From contig CM034242.1 of the NCBI GenBank assembly GCA_019916065.1, positions 12,902,879 to 12,966,878 on the forward strand: a stretch of 64,000 nucleotides of DNA, in the 5' to 3' direction. Positions 32,748 through 46,300 of this stretch are shown one piece after another. The translations under genes and the position numbers were made by a program. Below the pieces are notes generated by a model. It was not told where the DNA came from, did not search any database, and was given only the letters and a program-made list of their open reading frames with translations. Origin of the DNA: Vitellaria paradoxa. Its lineage: Eukaryota > Streptophyta > Magnoliopsida > Ericales > Sapotaceae. Each line of letters begins with the position of its first letter. Within the stretch, counting starts at the first letter, position 1.

Positions 32748-35461
32748 TATTACTAAATGTAATTATTAACGATGTTGACTAAAAAACATACTTTTATTAT
32801 AATTTTAATAATAGCTTCAATTATTTTATTTGTTAAGAATCTATGTGAGTAATATTTGTTTAATATTATTTACTTGATTGCTGTATATATATTTATTATT
32901 CTATATAATATATAATCTAGTGTGTAGAGTACGACTTACATATAAATAATTATATGACAAATTCTTATAGAAGTTTGTTGTTCGCAAATTTGACAATAAA
33001 ACTGTAACACATGGTTTCAATAAGTTTGTTTTAATTATAGAAAATGGTATAATTTCAACACTTCATATTAGCACACTTTTATGTGTATTGAATTGGACTG
33101 GCTTAAGAAAATTATTTTATACCGACTATGTAAAATAATTAATACCTCGTAATTATTGTGAATGTTCATATTCTAAATCTTAGTATTATTATTAAACACA
33201 TATATGTAACATACATTATTTTAATTCACATAAAAGTGAAATTCATTATAAGTCAATAAACCCAATAGGCTGCATAATGACATTATTTGTACATGTTAAT
33301 AATTAATGAAATTCATATTTTGATGATACCCCATTAATTGAAGAAGTTTACAAGTTTTTTTCGTGTCAAAGCATGCAGGTAGATTTTGAATATGATATAT
33401 TAAATAAGAATTAGTGTGGATTAGATTAGGAGTTCTTATTTGCATAGGAAGCTCGATTTATATTCATTATGCAGTCCATGTTGAAACATCTATAAATACA
33501 CACTCTTTTAGGCAATTAGAGTATGATTCTCATACGAGAGTTTAAATAGAGAGAGACTTTAATAAACTTACTAGTTGATAGCACACTATTTGTAGTGGCA
33601 AGGCATATTTGAGGATTATATTAGAAGATCAGAGGTCACTTTTAAGTATTCAGAATATGTGGATTCTGATTGCAAGATTTGGCTGAAGTGATATAACATG
33701 TATGATTTTCATCACATAAATAAATCACTATAAAATTTTTTAGTGTTACTTGTATGCACTATAATAGGATTTAAGGTTTTTTCACTTGTCCATTTAGTAG
33801 TGACTCATATCTCCATAATATAATTTTGTTCACTTTAAGTTTGATTGAGTGCAATACGATAATTTTTTAAAGAGTCACTCATTTTGATATTATTCTCACT
33901 TAATCACACTTTTGATGAATTTCAATGCCCACATAGATTTAAAATGAGTTGTATTATAAAAATATCAAATTATACACATATTCTACCTCCCTTACCCAAA
34001 TACATAAGATCGGAGTGTTTCATCACATTTTAATAATAACTCAGTCAGCCTCTTCTTGACTTGCTTGCATCACCACTAGTTTGTCACATAAATAACATAC
34101 GTCCCAAATTCTCGTTTAAATAATTGCACCACATAATAATCGCAACATTATGATGTAATGGATAACTCCAACTCAACTCACATGCATGCAACATATACAT
34201 ACATTTTATGATGAAGTGGCCAATATTAATATCATATAAAGAACGTATTGGACAGCTAGACATGCAAGAGGTGTGGATGAATCACCCACCCATGCAAATA
34301 TATATACATATATATAACTCGGTGGGAAGTTCTTAAGAAGCCAAAAGAACATATTGCCTTTGTCCCGACACGTGTGCAAATAGGATTTTAAATTTAGGAA
34401 AAATTCCAAGTGTTTTAAATGACAATTTTATGCAATAATCCTATTACCCTTCGTGATTAAATAATAGTAAACAATGCCAATAACAAATTATAATGAATAA
34501 AATATTATAATAAAAGCATGGGTCATAATATTATAACGAAGTTTGGAGCAATATTTATAATGGAAGAGAGTCAAGATTAGTAATTTTTAAAAATAATTGA
34601 GGTGTGTGTAATTTTTAAATATTGGAGGATGTAGGTATAATTAGCTAAATGTTTAGGAAATGTTCTTAGGATTGGCCCAAATAGCTCGTGAGTATACTCC
34701 TAACAGAGATCATATGAGTTCGATTTTTGATTCAAGCAAAATGTGTGTGAGAAGTAGCGTACATTTACTTGATTTACCGATTAATTCGCGACTCATTGAA
34801 AGTTATAATAAACTAGTAAGGATTTTAAGTTATTGAAAAAAATGTTTAAGAAAGATACGCATAATTGTCCTTCAAAACTATAACTAAAGTTTAACATTTC
34901 TCGTTGATTTAATCTTATGCCATTAGATTTGAGCAATTCACTTCATGTGTATACCTATTTCACCTAAATTTAGCGAGAGAAAATTATACGTTTTTGTCAT
35001 ACACAAACACACACACACACACACACATACTCACACATATATAATATTTGTTTGAAGTATCAAATTTTGATAAAAAATAAAAATAAATAAATTTTAAATT
35101 GTTGGGTGTTAAATGTATTTCTTGAAAAGTGTGAAAAATTGGTATAAATTGAAAAAAATTAATAAAAGTTAAACAAATTAAAAATTAAAAATTAAAAATT
35201 TTTGATGTAGAAAAAAAATTAAAATAACTTCACAAAAATTAAAAATTTTTTACCAATACCAACCCTCCAAACGCAACCATAGTTCTCAAAAAAACAAGCA
35301 CTCCAATATGGGAAATAAATTGTCATGATGATCTACTTTTGACATATTCGGGTACAATTGTTCTTGCCATCAAAAACCTAAAAGCAATAACAGTAAAAGG
35401 CGGGAAACGATCTAAATATGGTGGTAGTGGGGCCCAGAAAGTATTAAACCAAAACTGATTT

Positions 35462-35467
<6 letters not shown>
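32329..35467. other. AT-rich intergenic region upstream of the kinesin, no gene seen
   Basis: Contents are an AT run at about 32716-32745 and a CA run at 35005-35028. A stretch at 33400-33600 contains CTATAAATACACACTC, a good TATA-like string, but no open frame follows it; it could be a solo LTR or an unannotated transcript start. A MITE-like segment lies at 35100-35280, ending CCCTCCAAACGCAACC. No calponin-homology coding sequence was found here. Confidence 0.4.
35005..35028. repeat. (CA)n microsatellite
   Basis: About eleven AC dinucleotides in a row. Confidence 0.9.

Positions 35468-35504
<37 letters not shown>
35468..35504. repeat. Poly(A) tract of 37 bases
   Basis: An uninterrupted run of 37 A lies about 85 bp before the first ATG of the candidate leader exon. 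Such tracts may exclude nucleosomes at promoters, or may be the tail of an old retroposed copy. Confidence 0.95.
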
Positions 35505-35505
<1 letters not shown>

Positions 35506-35588
35506 ACGACGGCCCTCGAATTCAATAGTCCCATGTCTTGAAACAAAGAGCTCTCTGTTTCATTGCGTCTCTGTTTGAGAGAGAGAAG

Positions 35589-35703
35589 ATGAAGAAGGAG
35601 AAGGGAAGGGAAAAAAAAAACTTTTGGAAGAGCGTCTGGGTTTCATTGATTCGATCCGCAACTCGCTCCTTTTCTCAGCAAATCAAATCTCTCCGCGCCA
35701 AAG
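35589..35703 (+). other. Candidate first (leader) exon of the kinesin gene
   Basis: A less AT-rich stretch with CT/GA-rich sequence (CTCTCTGTTTCATTGCGTCTC, then GAGAGAGAGAAG) precedes an ATG at 35589. The frame opens MKKEKGREKK and stays open to CGCGCCAAAG at 35703, where a GT follows. If spliced to the first recognisable kinesin exon at 39010, this frame meets a TGA at 39033-39035, so it would be a 46-codon upstream frame ending 22 nt before the ATG at 39058. It may therefore be a 5' untranslated exon, or the first exon of a model with further exons that I cannot see. Confidence 0.35.
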
Positions 35704-38700
35704 GTTCGTAATCAACCCACATTTTGTATCTGAAATTATAGGGATTCTAATTGATTTTTATTTATTATTATTATTATTTTTTTGGATTTTCTTCTGTTGG
35801 GAGCGGGTAATACTCCAAATGCGTTGCCTTGTAATTGGAACCGACGAAAGAGAGCTGATTTTTACCGAAATTGTTGGTTTTGACGTCCCTTTAAATTTGA
35901 AATGTGCCTTTTTTTTTCTTTTCTTTTTTTTTTTTTTGGAGTCATATATGGCAATTTGCTTGCATTTTGTGACTGAATTGGTTTATCCTGTGTTGAGTGG
36001 CTGAATTTCGTTGGTTTCATTTACAGAATGTATTCTAGAACTGTATTAAGTGGATTGAATTGAATCAAGGTTCTTGTTAGTGATTGGCATGAAGTTTCTA
36101 TCCAAAATGGACCTTTAAAAAAAAAAAAAAATTGTTTAGAGGGGAGGCTTGCAAACTGGAAGCACTTTGTGAGCTGGAAGCTGCATTTCTGCTTATTTTG
36201 ATAAATGCTTCCAGTTTCCATTTGAAGATATCCGTGGCACCTGTCTTGTGCATAAAGTTATCTCTGAAGTGGAGATAAATGTTTTTTCTTTTTGGACGAA
36301 TGTTATCCTACTGGAATGATGCGACAATGGTATTAGGGGATTAATATTTAAGAAATAAATGTTTTTTCTTTTTGGAAAAAATGTTATTCTACCAGAATGA
36401 TGCGACAATGGTATTGGGGGATTAATAATGTGGAGTGGATTAATAATCCCTTCCATTAAACACAGGATAAATGGGCCCCATAGGATTATATATCCAATCC
36501 CCCAAACATAGTCTAAAAGATTTTATTTTTGGCGGGGTAATGTTTTCAAATTGGTAAGGTCATTAATGTGCCACGTCATTTTGGTAAGAAAAATTTTGTT
36601 GTATAGTATTGCTACTTTTTTTTTTTGCAAAATAATTATGAAATAGACATGCGCATAACAGCAAGGTTCCACAGGGAAAGTGGGGATAAGCGTGGAATTC
36701 ATTGGCTAGACCAATTGAATTGGTAAATAACTACTTATGGTGGATAACATCATAATTAAGCCATATTTATGGGTTTTTTTTGGTCACCTTGGAATATGCT
36801 TATTTCATCTTTGTCATGTTGCTAGGGAGTCATCAATTCAACTCACATCACTATTTACTGGCAGTCTCTGAATGGCAGGGATGCTGGCCCTGCCTTCATT
36901 TGATGCTTCTACATGTCATAAGTTGCATAGTATTTTGTTTTTCATGCCACAAGCTGCATGATCTTAGGAGTTAGCACGCAAATGGAGTGTATATATGGTT
37001 TGAAAAATGATCGACTAGTGTCAGAAATGTGCTGGAATCTGTTAACAGAGTTACTGATGGAAATGAATTGTAATAATCTAGTCAGTAATAATTTAGTGCT
37101 AATAATGAAATATGTTTCCCAGCTGTGGAGTTATCATGTCATGCTGGAATGCTAAAGTCGGGATTGTTATCAATGTTGATTCTTGGACCAAGATGAGGAT
37201 TTTTTTTTTTTTTTCAAGACAACAATATGCAGTTACTTTAGCATTTGTGCTCTTGGGAAAGTTATATATTGGAAACTGAAAAGAATATTGCTTTAGGTGT
37301 ATTTATTCTGAGGAGACATTTATTGAAATAAGATGAAAAACTGAGCAATTACTCCCTCTTTTTTAACAGGGTCATGCTTTCTGGGAACAACTGTCTTTTC
37401 TCATATACTTCTCATGTTCCCAAACAGTAGACATGCCGTAGAAAAAAAATGTTGAAATTTGGTTTCTGTCTAGGTTGACTTTTTGGTTAAGGAAAAAAAA
37501 ATTTTACTTTTACGGCGCGGGATCTCCTAAATTTGAACTAGAGACATTCAGTGTCCTTTTTTGTGCAGAGTGAACAGTGAATCTGTTAATAATAATAAAG
37601 CTGTTGCGTATATTATGCTTTATTTCCTGTCCACCCATCCCCATATTTTTTTTTTCTTTTAACTCAGTTAACTTGCATTTTCTTGACAATTTTATGAGAA
37701 TGGTGGACAAAGAATTTGGTAGGATTGTGGATGATGCAGCAGGATTTGATCACAAGAGCTTTGACCACTAGCTCAGTTGATTAGGTTGACCCAAGAATGA
37801 CCTTTCTTCTTGTTGAATTTCCTTTTATGGAACTTCAATGCTTTCATGCCAGGTAACACTGGTAGTAGCACCATCTCTGGAGCTAAGTGATTTAGTAGTA
37901 GAAGTTGACGTTCATAATGTGCATGTTGTTTCTTGGGAGACTGGCCTTGGCTAGTGGTAGCCAAAAAAAAAAAAAAGGCACCTAAAGAAAGGCACCTTTA
38001 GGCATGCTTATCATCCAAAAAGGATATACATTATTATACCCAACAAAACTCCATACCTGAGAAGCACACTGCATTGCTTGCATTACCTTAATCTCTTCTG
38101 TGGTTGAAGCCAATCCCTAATGATGAGGCAATAAATATATAAAGTTTTAGGCCTGGCAGAGAATGCCACACATTGCTTTGGACAATGCTGTTAGCACATG
38201 TGGCCAGCTAGCTTTCATGGCCTAAATCTCTTCCTTGTAGAAGCATTTGTCTGCTCTTCCATGTCATCTGCTTCTTCTTCGTTGTTGTTGTTGTTGTTGT
38301 TATTATTATTATCCCCAGAGGCTCTAATTCTCTATTTCTAGAATCTCCATTGACTCTCAATTACTACTGTCCTTTGTATGTTTTCCCCTCTCCTACGGAC
38401 ACCTTAGCTCTCACTGGTAACTAGCTTATCTTCATTTGTCTTGCGCCCCCTGCATGTTACAGCATCCTTCCTCCACAGAACTTTTCAGATCCAAGGAAAT
38501 AACTGTAAAGTCAATCCAAAGCATAACAAAGCAACTTTATTCTCATAGTTACTTTAGGACAGTCCTGAAAATATATGATTGCACATCAATGACAGGAGCA
38601 TCTGCATCTAATATTTTATATCTCTTCAATGATTCTGCAATAAAGGGCTAACTGAAAAAATAAAACAAATGTATGATGCTTTTGTATATCATCCTGAGTT

Positions 38701-39009
38701 TTCTTACTTGGGTAATATACGTGGTGAAAACAAGGCATAAATTATTGAGATTTTCTTGCTAACTAGGATGCTATTAAGGATAGCACACAACTCATAATCA
38801 ATGGCTGTTAAATTTCTTTTGTAATTGAAGACGATTAAATCCTTTTCTTGACTCTTGATTCAGTACTTTGGTATTGTAATTGCTATGCTTATGCATTATG
38901 GGAACCTCTATGTGTTATTCATGAAACATGTATTGTTTTTTTTTTTTTTTTTTCTTTTGAGTAGTCCATTTATTTTATTGGCAATTTTTGTTTGATTTTT
39001 TGTTTGTAG
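35704..39009 (+). other. Presumed first intron of the kinesin gene
   Basis: No exon with kinesin or calponin-homology similarity was found between the leader exon and 39010. It contains the 80-bp duplication, a (GTT)7(ATT)4-type run at about 38281-38310, and several T and A runs. The open frames at 36780-36974 and 36958-37155 lack recognisable domains. Confidence 0.4.
36275..36428. repeat. Tandem duplication of about 75 bp, offset 80
   Basis: ATAAATGTTTTTTCTTTTTG begins both copies, at 36275 and 36355. Each continues with GAATGATGCGACAATGGTATT and GGGGATTAATA. A few substitutions separate them. It lies in the first presumed intron of the kinesin gene, next to MITE-like sequence ending CCCAAACATAGTCTAAAAG at about 36517. 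Confidence 0.85.
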
Positions 39010-40349
39010 CACTATGTTCAGAAATTGATTTGTGAAACCAAGTATCTATCAAGTGTCATGAATCCACACCTAGAAGTATATGCAAGTGAAAATTGTGAGC
39101 CCACTAATCCAGATACAGCTCATAATGGACTTCTTGCTGAAGAAACAGAAAATAAACTCCACGAGGTCTCCCAATTAAAGAAAGGATGTTATGTTGATCT
39201 TCCTGCTGCAAAGATTTTCGATCTGATGAAACCAAACAGCTTAGAGGTAGTTTCATGCATATTTTATAATATATGTTGTTGTACACATGATGTTGTCACT
39301 ATCTAATTTCATGTTGTGTAAGTACTTTTCACCAAATGCTGATCCAACGTTTGTTTTGCACTTTCTATGTGCAGAACTCTTCAAGTCAGTCACTTTTCAA
39401 TGTTGTGAATATGATTTTGGATGACTGCATTGGAAGAAAGAATGGGGATGTATCTCATGTATGGCTATTATGGGGTGCATAGATGCTATATCACTACAGA
39501 AAACATATATATTCATACGCTGTCGTATTTTTATTTTTCTTTGGATCAAGTGTACATATATCCAATTTCTAACCAGTGGTTACTTTTTGCTTAGCATATG
39601 GCATTTCTGTTGAAAGAAGTCGTGCACGAGATTGAGCAAAGGGTTTCAACTCAAGCAGGAAGTTTAAGAATGGTAAAACGAACTATGACAATATTTCCTT
39701 GGGGTATGATTTTGCTTACTGCTGAATGCTTGTTGCCATCTGCATACAGCAAAACAATCTTTACAAGGTTCTTGAAGACAACAATCAACCAAGAATAAAA
39801 GTGCTTGATACCCTCATAAATGGAACCTCTGAAGAAATTCAGGTATTCAGATAAACATTTTTGGATTTTTGCTCCATCTTTACTTGCTTTTCTTATTTCC
39901 TAATTTCATTTCAAATATTTGGGCTTTTTTCTGCAGGTTGTTATGGATCAGCTTCAGCAGAAAAAGGTGCAATTTATTGTTGAGCTTAATGCTTTATTAG
40001 TAAATAATGGCGCATGTTTCTTTTTATCAATTCTTAATTTTGTATTGCTGATCCTCGGTCTGTTTTCTATTAGTTCAAAATGTACTGCTCAGTTGATATT
40101 TTCATGCAAATCTCATCATTTATAGTTAGTATTTATTCCATTCTGTCCAATTTGAAGCCAGAGTTGCTAGTAAATTAATTTGGCTGAAGGAGAAGATTGT
40201 GGTTTAGCTAGCAAATTATATTGATTCATCTATAATTGTTACTTTTTTGTGGTGTCTTGTACAGTTGTAAGCCTTTTATTCTTCAATACTTTAGCACAAT
40301 CTTCGTCTTGACACTATCGATCAGAATGGCCCAAAAGAAAAATGGAAAG

Positions 40350-40383
<34 letters not shown>

Positions 40384-43300
40384 CTGTCCATTGATGTCCC
40401 TTGCAGTTTATCATGCCTTTGCTAGCATTTTTCCTATTTTCAGGATGTTTTAACCACTAGCCGTCTATGCACTTTTTGTCAGATGTGCCTAATTTTGCAC
40501 GCAAACAACTATAGACTATAGTATTAATTTATGAGCAATTAGTAACCTCAAGATACTGTCCTATTGGTTGTCAGAGGCATTGGCCTATAGGTTTTCGTAT
40601 TCTATTTGTTTATTGTTTCTAGGTAGATAATTTGTGTAGTTCTTTACCTCACAATAGATAATCTTTATATTATTAGGGAAAGGGTAGTTGCTGTACTTGC
40701 CTGTTGCTTAAGAGATACTGTTTGCAATGAAGCTATTGTTTTTTTTTTTTCCTCTAACTTTTTCAAAATTGCTTATTTCAGATTGAGAAGCTTGAAATTG
40801 AGGAGAGGAAAAAAGTTGCAGAGCAAGATATAATTAGGTTAATGCAAGAGAAAGATCATTGTGATATTCAGATTTCAGCACTCAAGCAAGAATTGGAATT
40901 GGCCAAAAAAACATGTGAAAAACATTATTTGCAACTTAAAATGCAGTCTAGTGAAACCCAAGTGGAGTTAGAGAAGAAGTTAATGGAACTTGAGTGTCTT
41001 CTCACTGATTCTAGGAATAAGGTCAAAGAACTTGAGGCATTTTCAGAGTCTGAATCACTAAGATGCCGAAGGAAAGAACTCCACTGCAAGAGATTTCTAG
41101 ATTCTCAATCTGGATCTCTTCAGGTATGCATTAAACATCACTTTTGTGTCTTAATATTGCCTTTTTGTTTAATTTTTGCCATTAAGTTGTTAAACTTCTT
41201 AGGTGCTAAGGGTGGCTTGTGAATCCATAAAGCAAGAAGTTCTGAGGACACAAGAGGGCTACACAAAAGAATTTCATCATTTAGGTAGGTCTTAAGATTG
41301 GTTTTGTGTACTGTCAAGGGTTGTGCATTTATTATGGGCATTGCATTTCATCGTGACGTGAACTTTCACCATTGACAGGGGTGAAGCTTAAAGGACCAAT
41401 AAATGCTGCTGAGAGTTACCATGCTGTCCTTGCAGAAAATAGGAAATTGTACAATGAGGTTCAGGATTTAAAAGGTACAATTATGAGCCTATTATTTATT
41501 ATTGGTTTGTTGTTAAGTTAAACATTGATTTTATCTCATCTGTTTGTGTGTTTGTTGAGTAGGAAGTATTAGAGTTTATTGTCGAATAAGGCCATTCCTT
41601 ACTGGACAAAGTCAAAAACAGACAATCATAGAGTTCATTGGTGAGAACGGGGAATTAGTTGTTGCAAATCCCCTGAAAAAAGGGGAAGATAATCGTCGAC
41701 TGTTTAAGTTTAACAAGGTGTTTGGTCAGGTTGCCACTCAAGGTTTTGATTTTTATCCTTTATGTGTATTGTTTGGTGCTATTTCCATATTTTTTGTTTC
41801 CAATCTGAATAGGTTGTTTTTATTTGGCATACAAATTTAACTCACTACTTCTACTACCAATATATTGCAGAGGAGGTATTTTTAGATACTCAACCACTAA
41901 TTCGTTCTGTTCTTGATGGATACAATGTTTGCATCTTTGCTTATGGTCAAACTGGTTCGGGAAAGACTTACACAATGGTATGTGCCATTTCCTGTGATTT
42001 CAAGTGTCAAATTTTTTGTTGATACCTAATTATATCTTACACTTGCCTTTGTTTTCTTTTGTTTCTCCCAGAGTGGCCCTAATATATCATCAACAGAGGA
42101 CTGGGGGGTCAATTATCGAGCATTGAATGAACTTTTCCTTATCTCTCAAAATAGGAAAAACTCTATTAAATATGAAATTAGTGTTCAGATGGTGGAGATA
42201 TATAATGAACAAGTGCTCGATTTACTCTCTAGTGACCCTTCTCAGAAAAGATATCCTTTCGGCAAAAAAATTTACACTATGCGATTTGATTAAATGCTGC
42301 TTTTATATTTTTTGGAATCTTTGTTTGTTATGTCTTTTTCTGTCTTCTACTTGTCTCTAGAAGCATTGGCATTTCATTTCCACGCAAACATATTTATGGC
42401 AATGCTCTTTTTGCTTCTGCTGCTATTGTCTTTCAGTCTTTGCATTTGGTTTATGACAACTATTATTTTAGTTCTTGGTTTTGGCATTAGTATCTATTGT
42501 TTCCTTTGACTTTCACACACTTGGGATCTGGAATACTGCCCAGCCAAATGGGTTAGCTGTCCCTGATGCTAGCATCCATCTTGTTACATCAATTGCCGAT
42601 GTCTTGGAATTGATGAATATCGGGTTCATGAACAGGGCTACTGGTGCTACTGCTCTAAATGAAAGGAGCAGCAGATCCCACAGGTTTCTTACTTGTTTGT
42701 TTATTTTTAACTCATGAAGAAGGATTATATTTTTTTGTGTAATACTCTATGCATAGTGATGCGTAACACAAAGATTAAAGGCAATATAGAAGAAGAATAA
42801 GTAAAGAGAGAAAAAGAAGAAGAAGAAGAAGAAGGAGACCATAGAAGAGGGAAGAAACTAGGCAAACACACTCATCTCAATAAAATTCCATAAACAAGTC
42901 TATAAAAACCTAATAATTCAATCCTTTAAATAGGTTAACAAACCCTAAAAATGATTGAAGATAAGATTGAATCAAGATTACAAAATCAAAATCAAAATCA
43001 AAATTAGAAATTCTACTCTAAACAAACTTCCTAAATAAAATAAAAATAAAAATAAAAATAAATAAAATAATAATAAAAGAATATTACCCTGATGTTCTCA
43101 TCAACTCTCCCCGACTGAGAAGAATTTGGCTCTGTTGAGTGAAAATTGAACCAAGGATGCTGTCAATCAATCACCTAGCCACAAGCTAAGGTGCTATGCT
43201 ACCTTTTTCCGATGCTCGTAAATGCGCGTGGGAGATAATCTGAACTTGGCATGGCTCGCTGCTGGAGAAGGAAAATCCTACTGACTACGATAGAACTCCA

Positions 43301-46300
43301 AGGAATTAGGATCAATGCGTCGCAAGGTATCACCAGAAATCCGAGTACAATCTGAATCATGTCGCCCCACCCAACGAACCAGAGAGCGCTGAGTTGCTTC
43401 TTCTTTGGTAAAAACAACTTAATCACTTATAACAGTATTAATTTTATCTGTATGTGTGAAGGTAACAAGTGTTGGTGTAGGTAGAGAAATAGGCTCAGGG
43501 TCAGAATCAAGCTCATAATTATGTTTAAGGTTAGGTTCAACACAGTCATGGTTGGGTTCGGATAGAAGAGGCACAAGCTTAGGATTAGGCTCATCTAGAG
43601 AAGAGGCAAACAACATTAAATATAGAGTTAAAACCAAATTCTGGTGGAATATCAATCACATAAGCATTTAAACCCACTTGTTTTAAAATTTTGAAAGGAC
43701 CAGTATTACGAGGATGCAATTTGGAACCAGGCTGAGATGGACATTCTGAGCGAATTCGGATTATAACAAAATCCTTAACATTAAAATCAATGTCTTTTAT
43801 GTGTGTCAGCTCGAAGTTTGTAAGATGCATTACTTGCTTCAAGTTGTTTGTTGATCTCAATATGCAAGTCATGTAAATGTTGTGCAAAGGACTCAGCAGT
43901 TTCAGACACTAGGGAATGCAGAGACATGGGAATCAGGTCTAATGGTTTCCTAGGTTTGTAACCATACACAACCTCAATCAGACTCATTCCTTAGGATTTA
44001 TTGACAGAGCTGTTATAGGGTAGTTGGACTACAGGGAGGATCAGATCTCAGTTCTTAGGGTTTTCTTTAACCAAGCATCTCAGAAGGTTTCTTAAACAAC
44101 GATTGACTACCTCAGTTTGGCCATCTGTTTGAGGATGGTAAGTAGTAGAAAAGTTCAATTTAGTACCAACCAGGTGCCACAGGGTCCTCCAAAAATGACC
44201 AGTGAAGCGCACATCCTTATCAAACACAATAGTTTTAGGAAGGCCATACAATTTGACAATCTCATCAAAGTACAATCGCGCAACCCTAGAAGCATAAGAG
44301 ATTTTACTACAAGGAATGAAGTGGGCCATTTTGGCGAAACAATCCACAATAACAAAAATAGAGTCGTGCTTTTTAGGAGTGAGGAACACCAAGCACAAAG
44401 TCCATGCTCACATCCTGCCACAGACAGCTAGGGACAGGAAGGGATGTATAGAGGCTAGTGTTTTGTTTCTTTTATTTAGCCAACCGACAAATACGCCACC
44501 GACTAATGATTCTAACCACATTCTGTTTCAAGCTAGGCCAAAAAAATTGACACTCAACTTCTTCTATAGTCTTATTACGCCCAAAATGACCAGGGAGACC
44601 ACCTGCATGAGTCTCCCAAATTATGAAATCACGGACGAACGTCCTAGGGATGCATAATTTATTAGCTTTAAAGGGGAAACCATTCTGAAGACGAAAGTCC
44701 AGATTGGCCCTCCAGCATAGGCATATAAATGTCTTTAAAGTCAGGGCATGACACGTAATCTTCTTTAAGCCTATCAAATCCTATGACTTTGACACTCATG
44801 GCAATTAACAAAGATATGCATCTACTTAGAGCATCAGCGGTTAGGTTCTTAACTCCTTTTTTATGTTTTAAAACAAAAGAATAGGCTTGTAAATATTAAC
44901 TCCAATGATCATGTCTATAATTAAGCTTTTTTTGAGAATTAAGATACTGTAGGGCTTCATGGTTAGAGTAGAGTATAAACTCCTAAGGAAGTAGGTTATG
45001 CGCCAATGTCGTAAAGCCTGTACTACCGCATATGGCTCCTTGTCATAGGTAGAGTATCTTTGCTTGGCCTGACTTAAATTCTCACCAAAATAAGCAACAG
45101 GGTGACGCTCTTGGCTAAGAACACCATCTATATCCACGCTTGAAGCATCACATTCTACCCCAAACACTTTAGAAAAATCCGGAAGACGCATCATAGGGGC
45201 CTCCATCATTTTCTTCTTTATAGTCCTGAAAGCCGTAGTAGCTTCTTCCATCCATTTAAAATCACCTCCTTTCATACACTCTGTTAAAGGAGCCATGATC
45301 GTGCTAAAACCCTTGATGAAACAGCGATAGAAAGAGGCTATCCCATGAAAACTTCGAACATCATGAATAGATGTAAGTTCAGCCCAATCTATAATGACTT
45401 GAATTTTCTGGTGGTCGGCAGAAACTTCGACATAGGAGACAATGAAACCTAAGCAAGAAACTTTATCAACAAAGAATAAGCACTTCTTCAGGTTAGCATA
45501 CAATTTTTCCTTCCTAACAACAGAACAAACCTGAGAAAGGTGATCCACATGTTCTTCTTTAGACTTACATTACACGAGGATGTCATTAAAATAGACCACT
45601 AAGAATCGTCCCATAAAAGACCTAAGTGCTTGGGTCATGATTCGCATAAAAATACTGAGGGCATTAGAAAGCCAGAAAGGCATTACCAACCACTCATAAA
45701 GACCATCCTTTGTCTTGAAGGTTGTGTTCCACTTGTCTTCTAGCCTAATCCTAATTTGGTGGTACCCACTCTTAAGATCTATTTTAGAGAAAATTGTGGC
45801 ACCTGCCATCATGTCTAGCATGTCATCTAACCTAGGAATAGGGAAACGGTACTTCACAATGATCTTATTTATGACTTTACTATCGACACACATCCTCCAA
45901 GAGCCATATTTTTTGGCGTTAAGAGAGCTGGGACAGCATAAGGGCTTAGGCTTTCACGGACGAACCCCTTATGAAGGAATTCACCTACTTGCCGCTAGAA
46001 TGCGGCATGCTTAGAAGGATTCATCCTATAATGGGGTAAGTTTGGGAGGAATGATCCTAGAACAAAATATATAGCATGCTGGATGTCACGCAGAGGAGGC
46101 AAGTGATCAGGTAAATCCTCATGGAAAATATCTTGACAATTCTGAAATACCTGATGGGCCTCTTCAGGAACCAAAGGCTGAGAATCTGAAGAAACTTCTG
46201 TAACGACAACTGCAAACACGACAGACTCTTTAACAACCTCACGCTCAAATTCTTTTAGGCTAACGATATACAACCATTTTGTCTCAACAACTTTCTTCTC

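Noticed and set aside
33480..33600. TATA-like CTATAAATACACA as a gene promoter
   Set aside because: No open frame or splice pattern follows; a solo LTR or chance is as likely.
34680..34760. tRNA-like AGTTCGATTTTTGATTC as a tRNA gene
   Set aside because: The T-arm-like string has no matching D-arm, anticodon arm or acceptor stem nearby.
42127..42509. Plus-strand frames reading through the AT-AC intron as alternative exons
   Set aside because: They leave the kinesin frame or become hydrophobic intron translation; the AT-AC junction alone restores the motor sequence.
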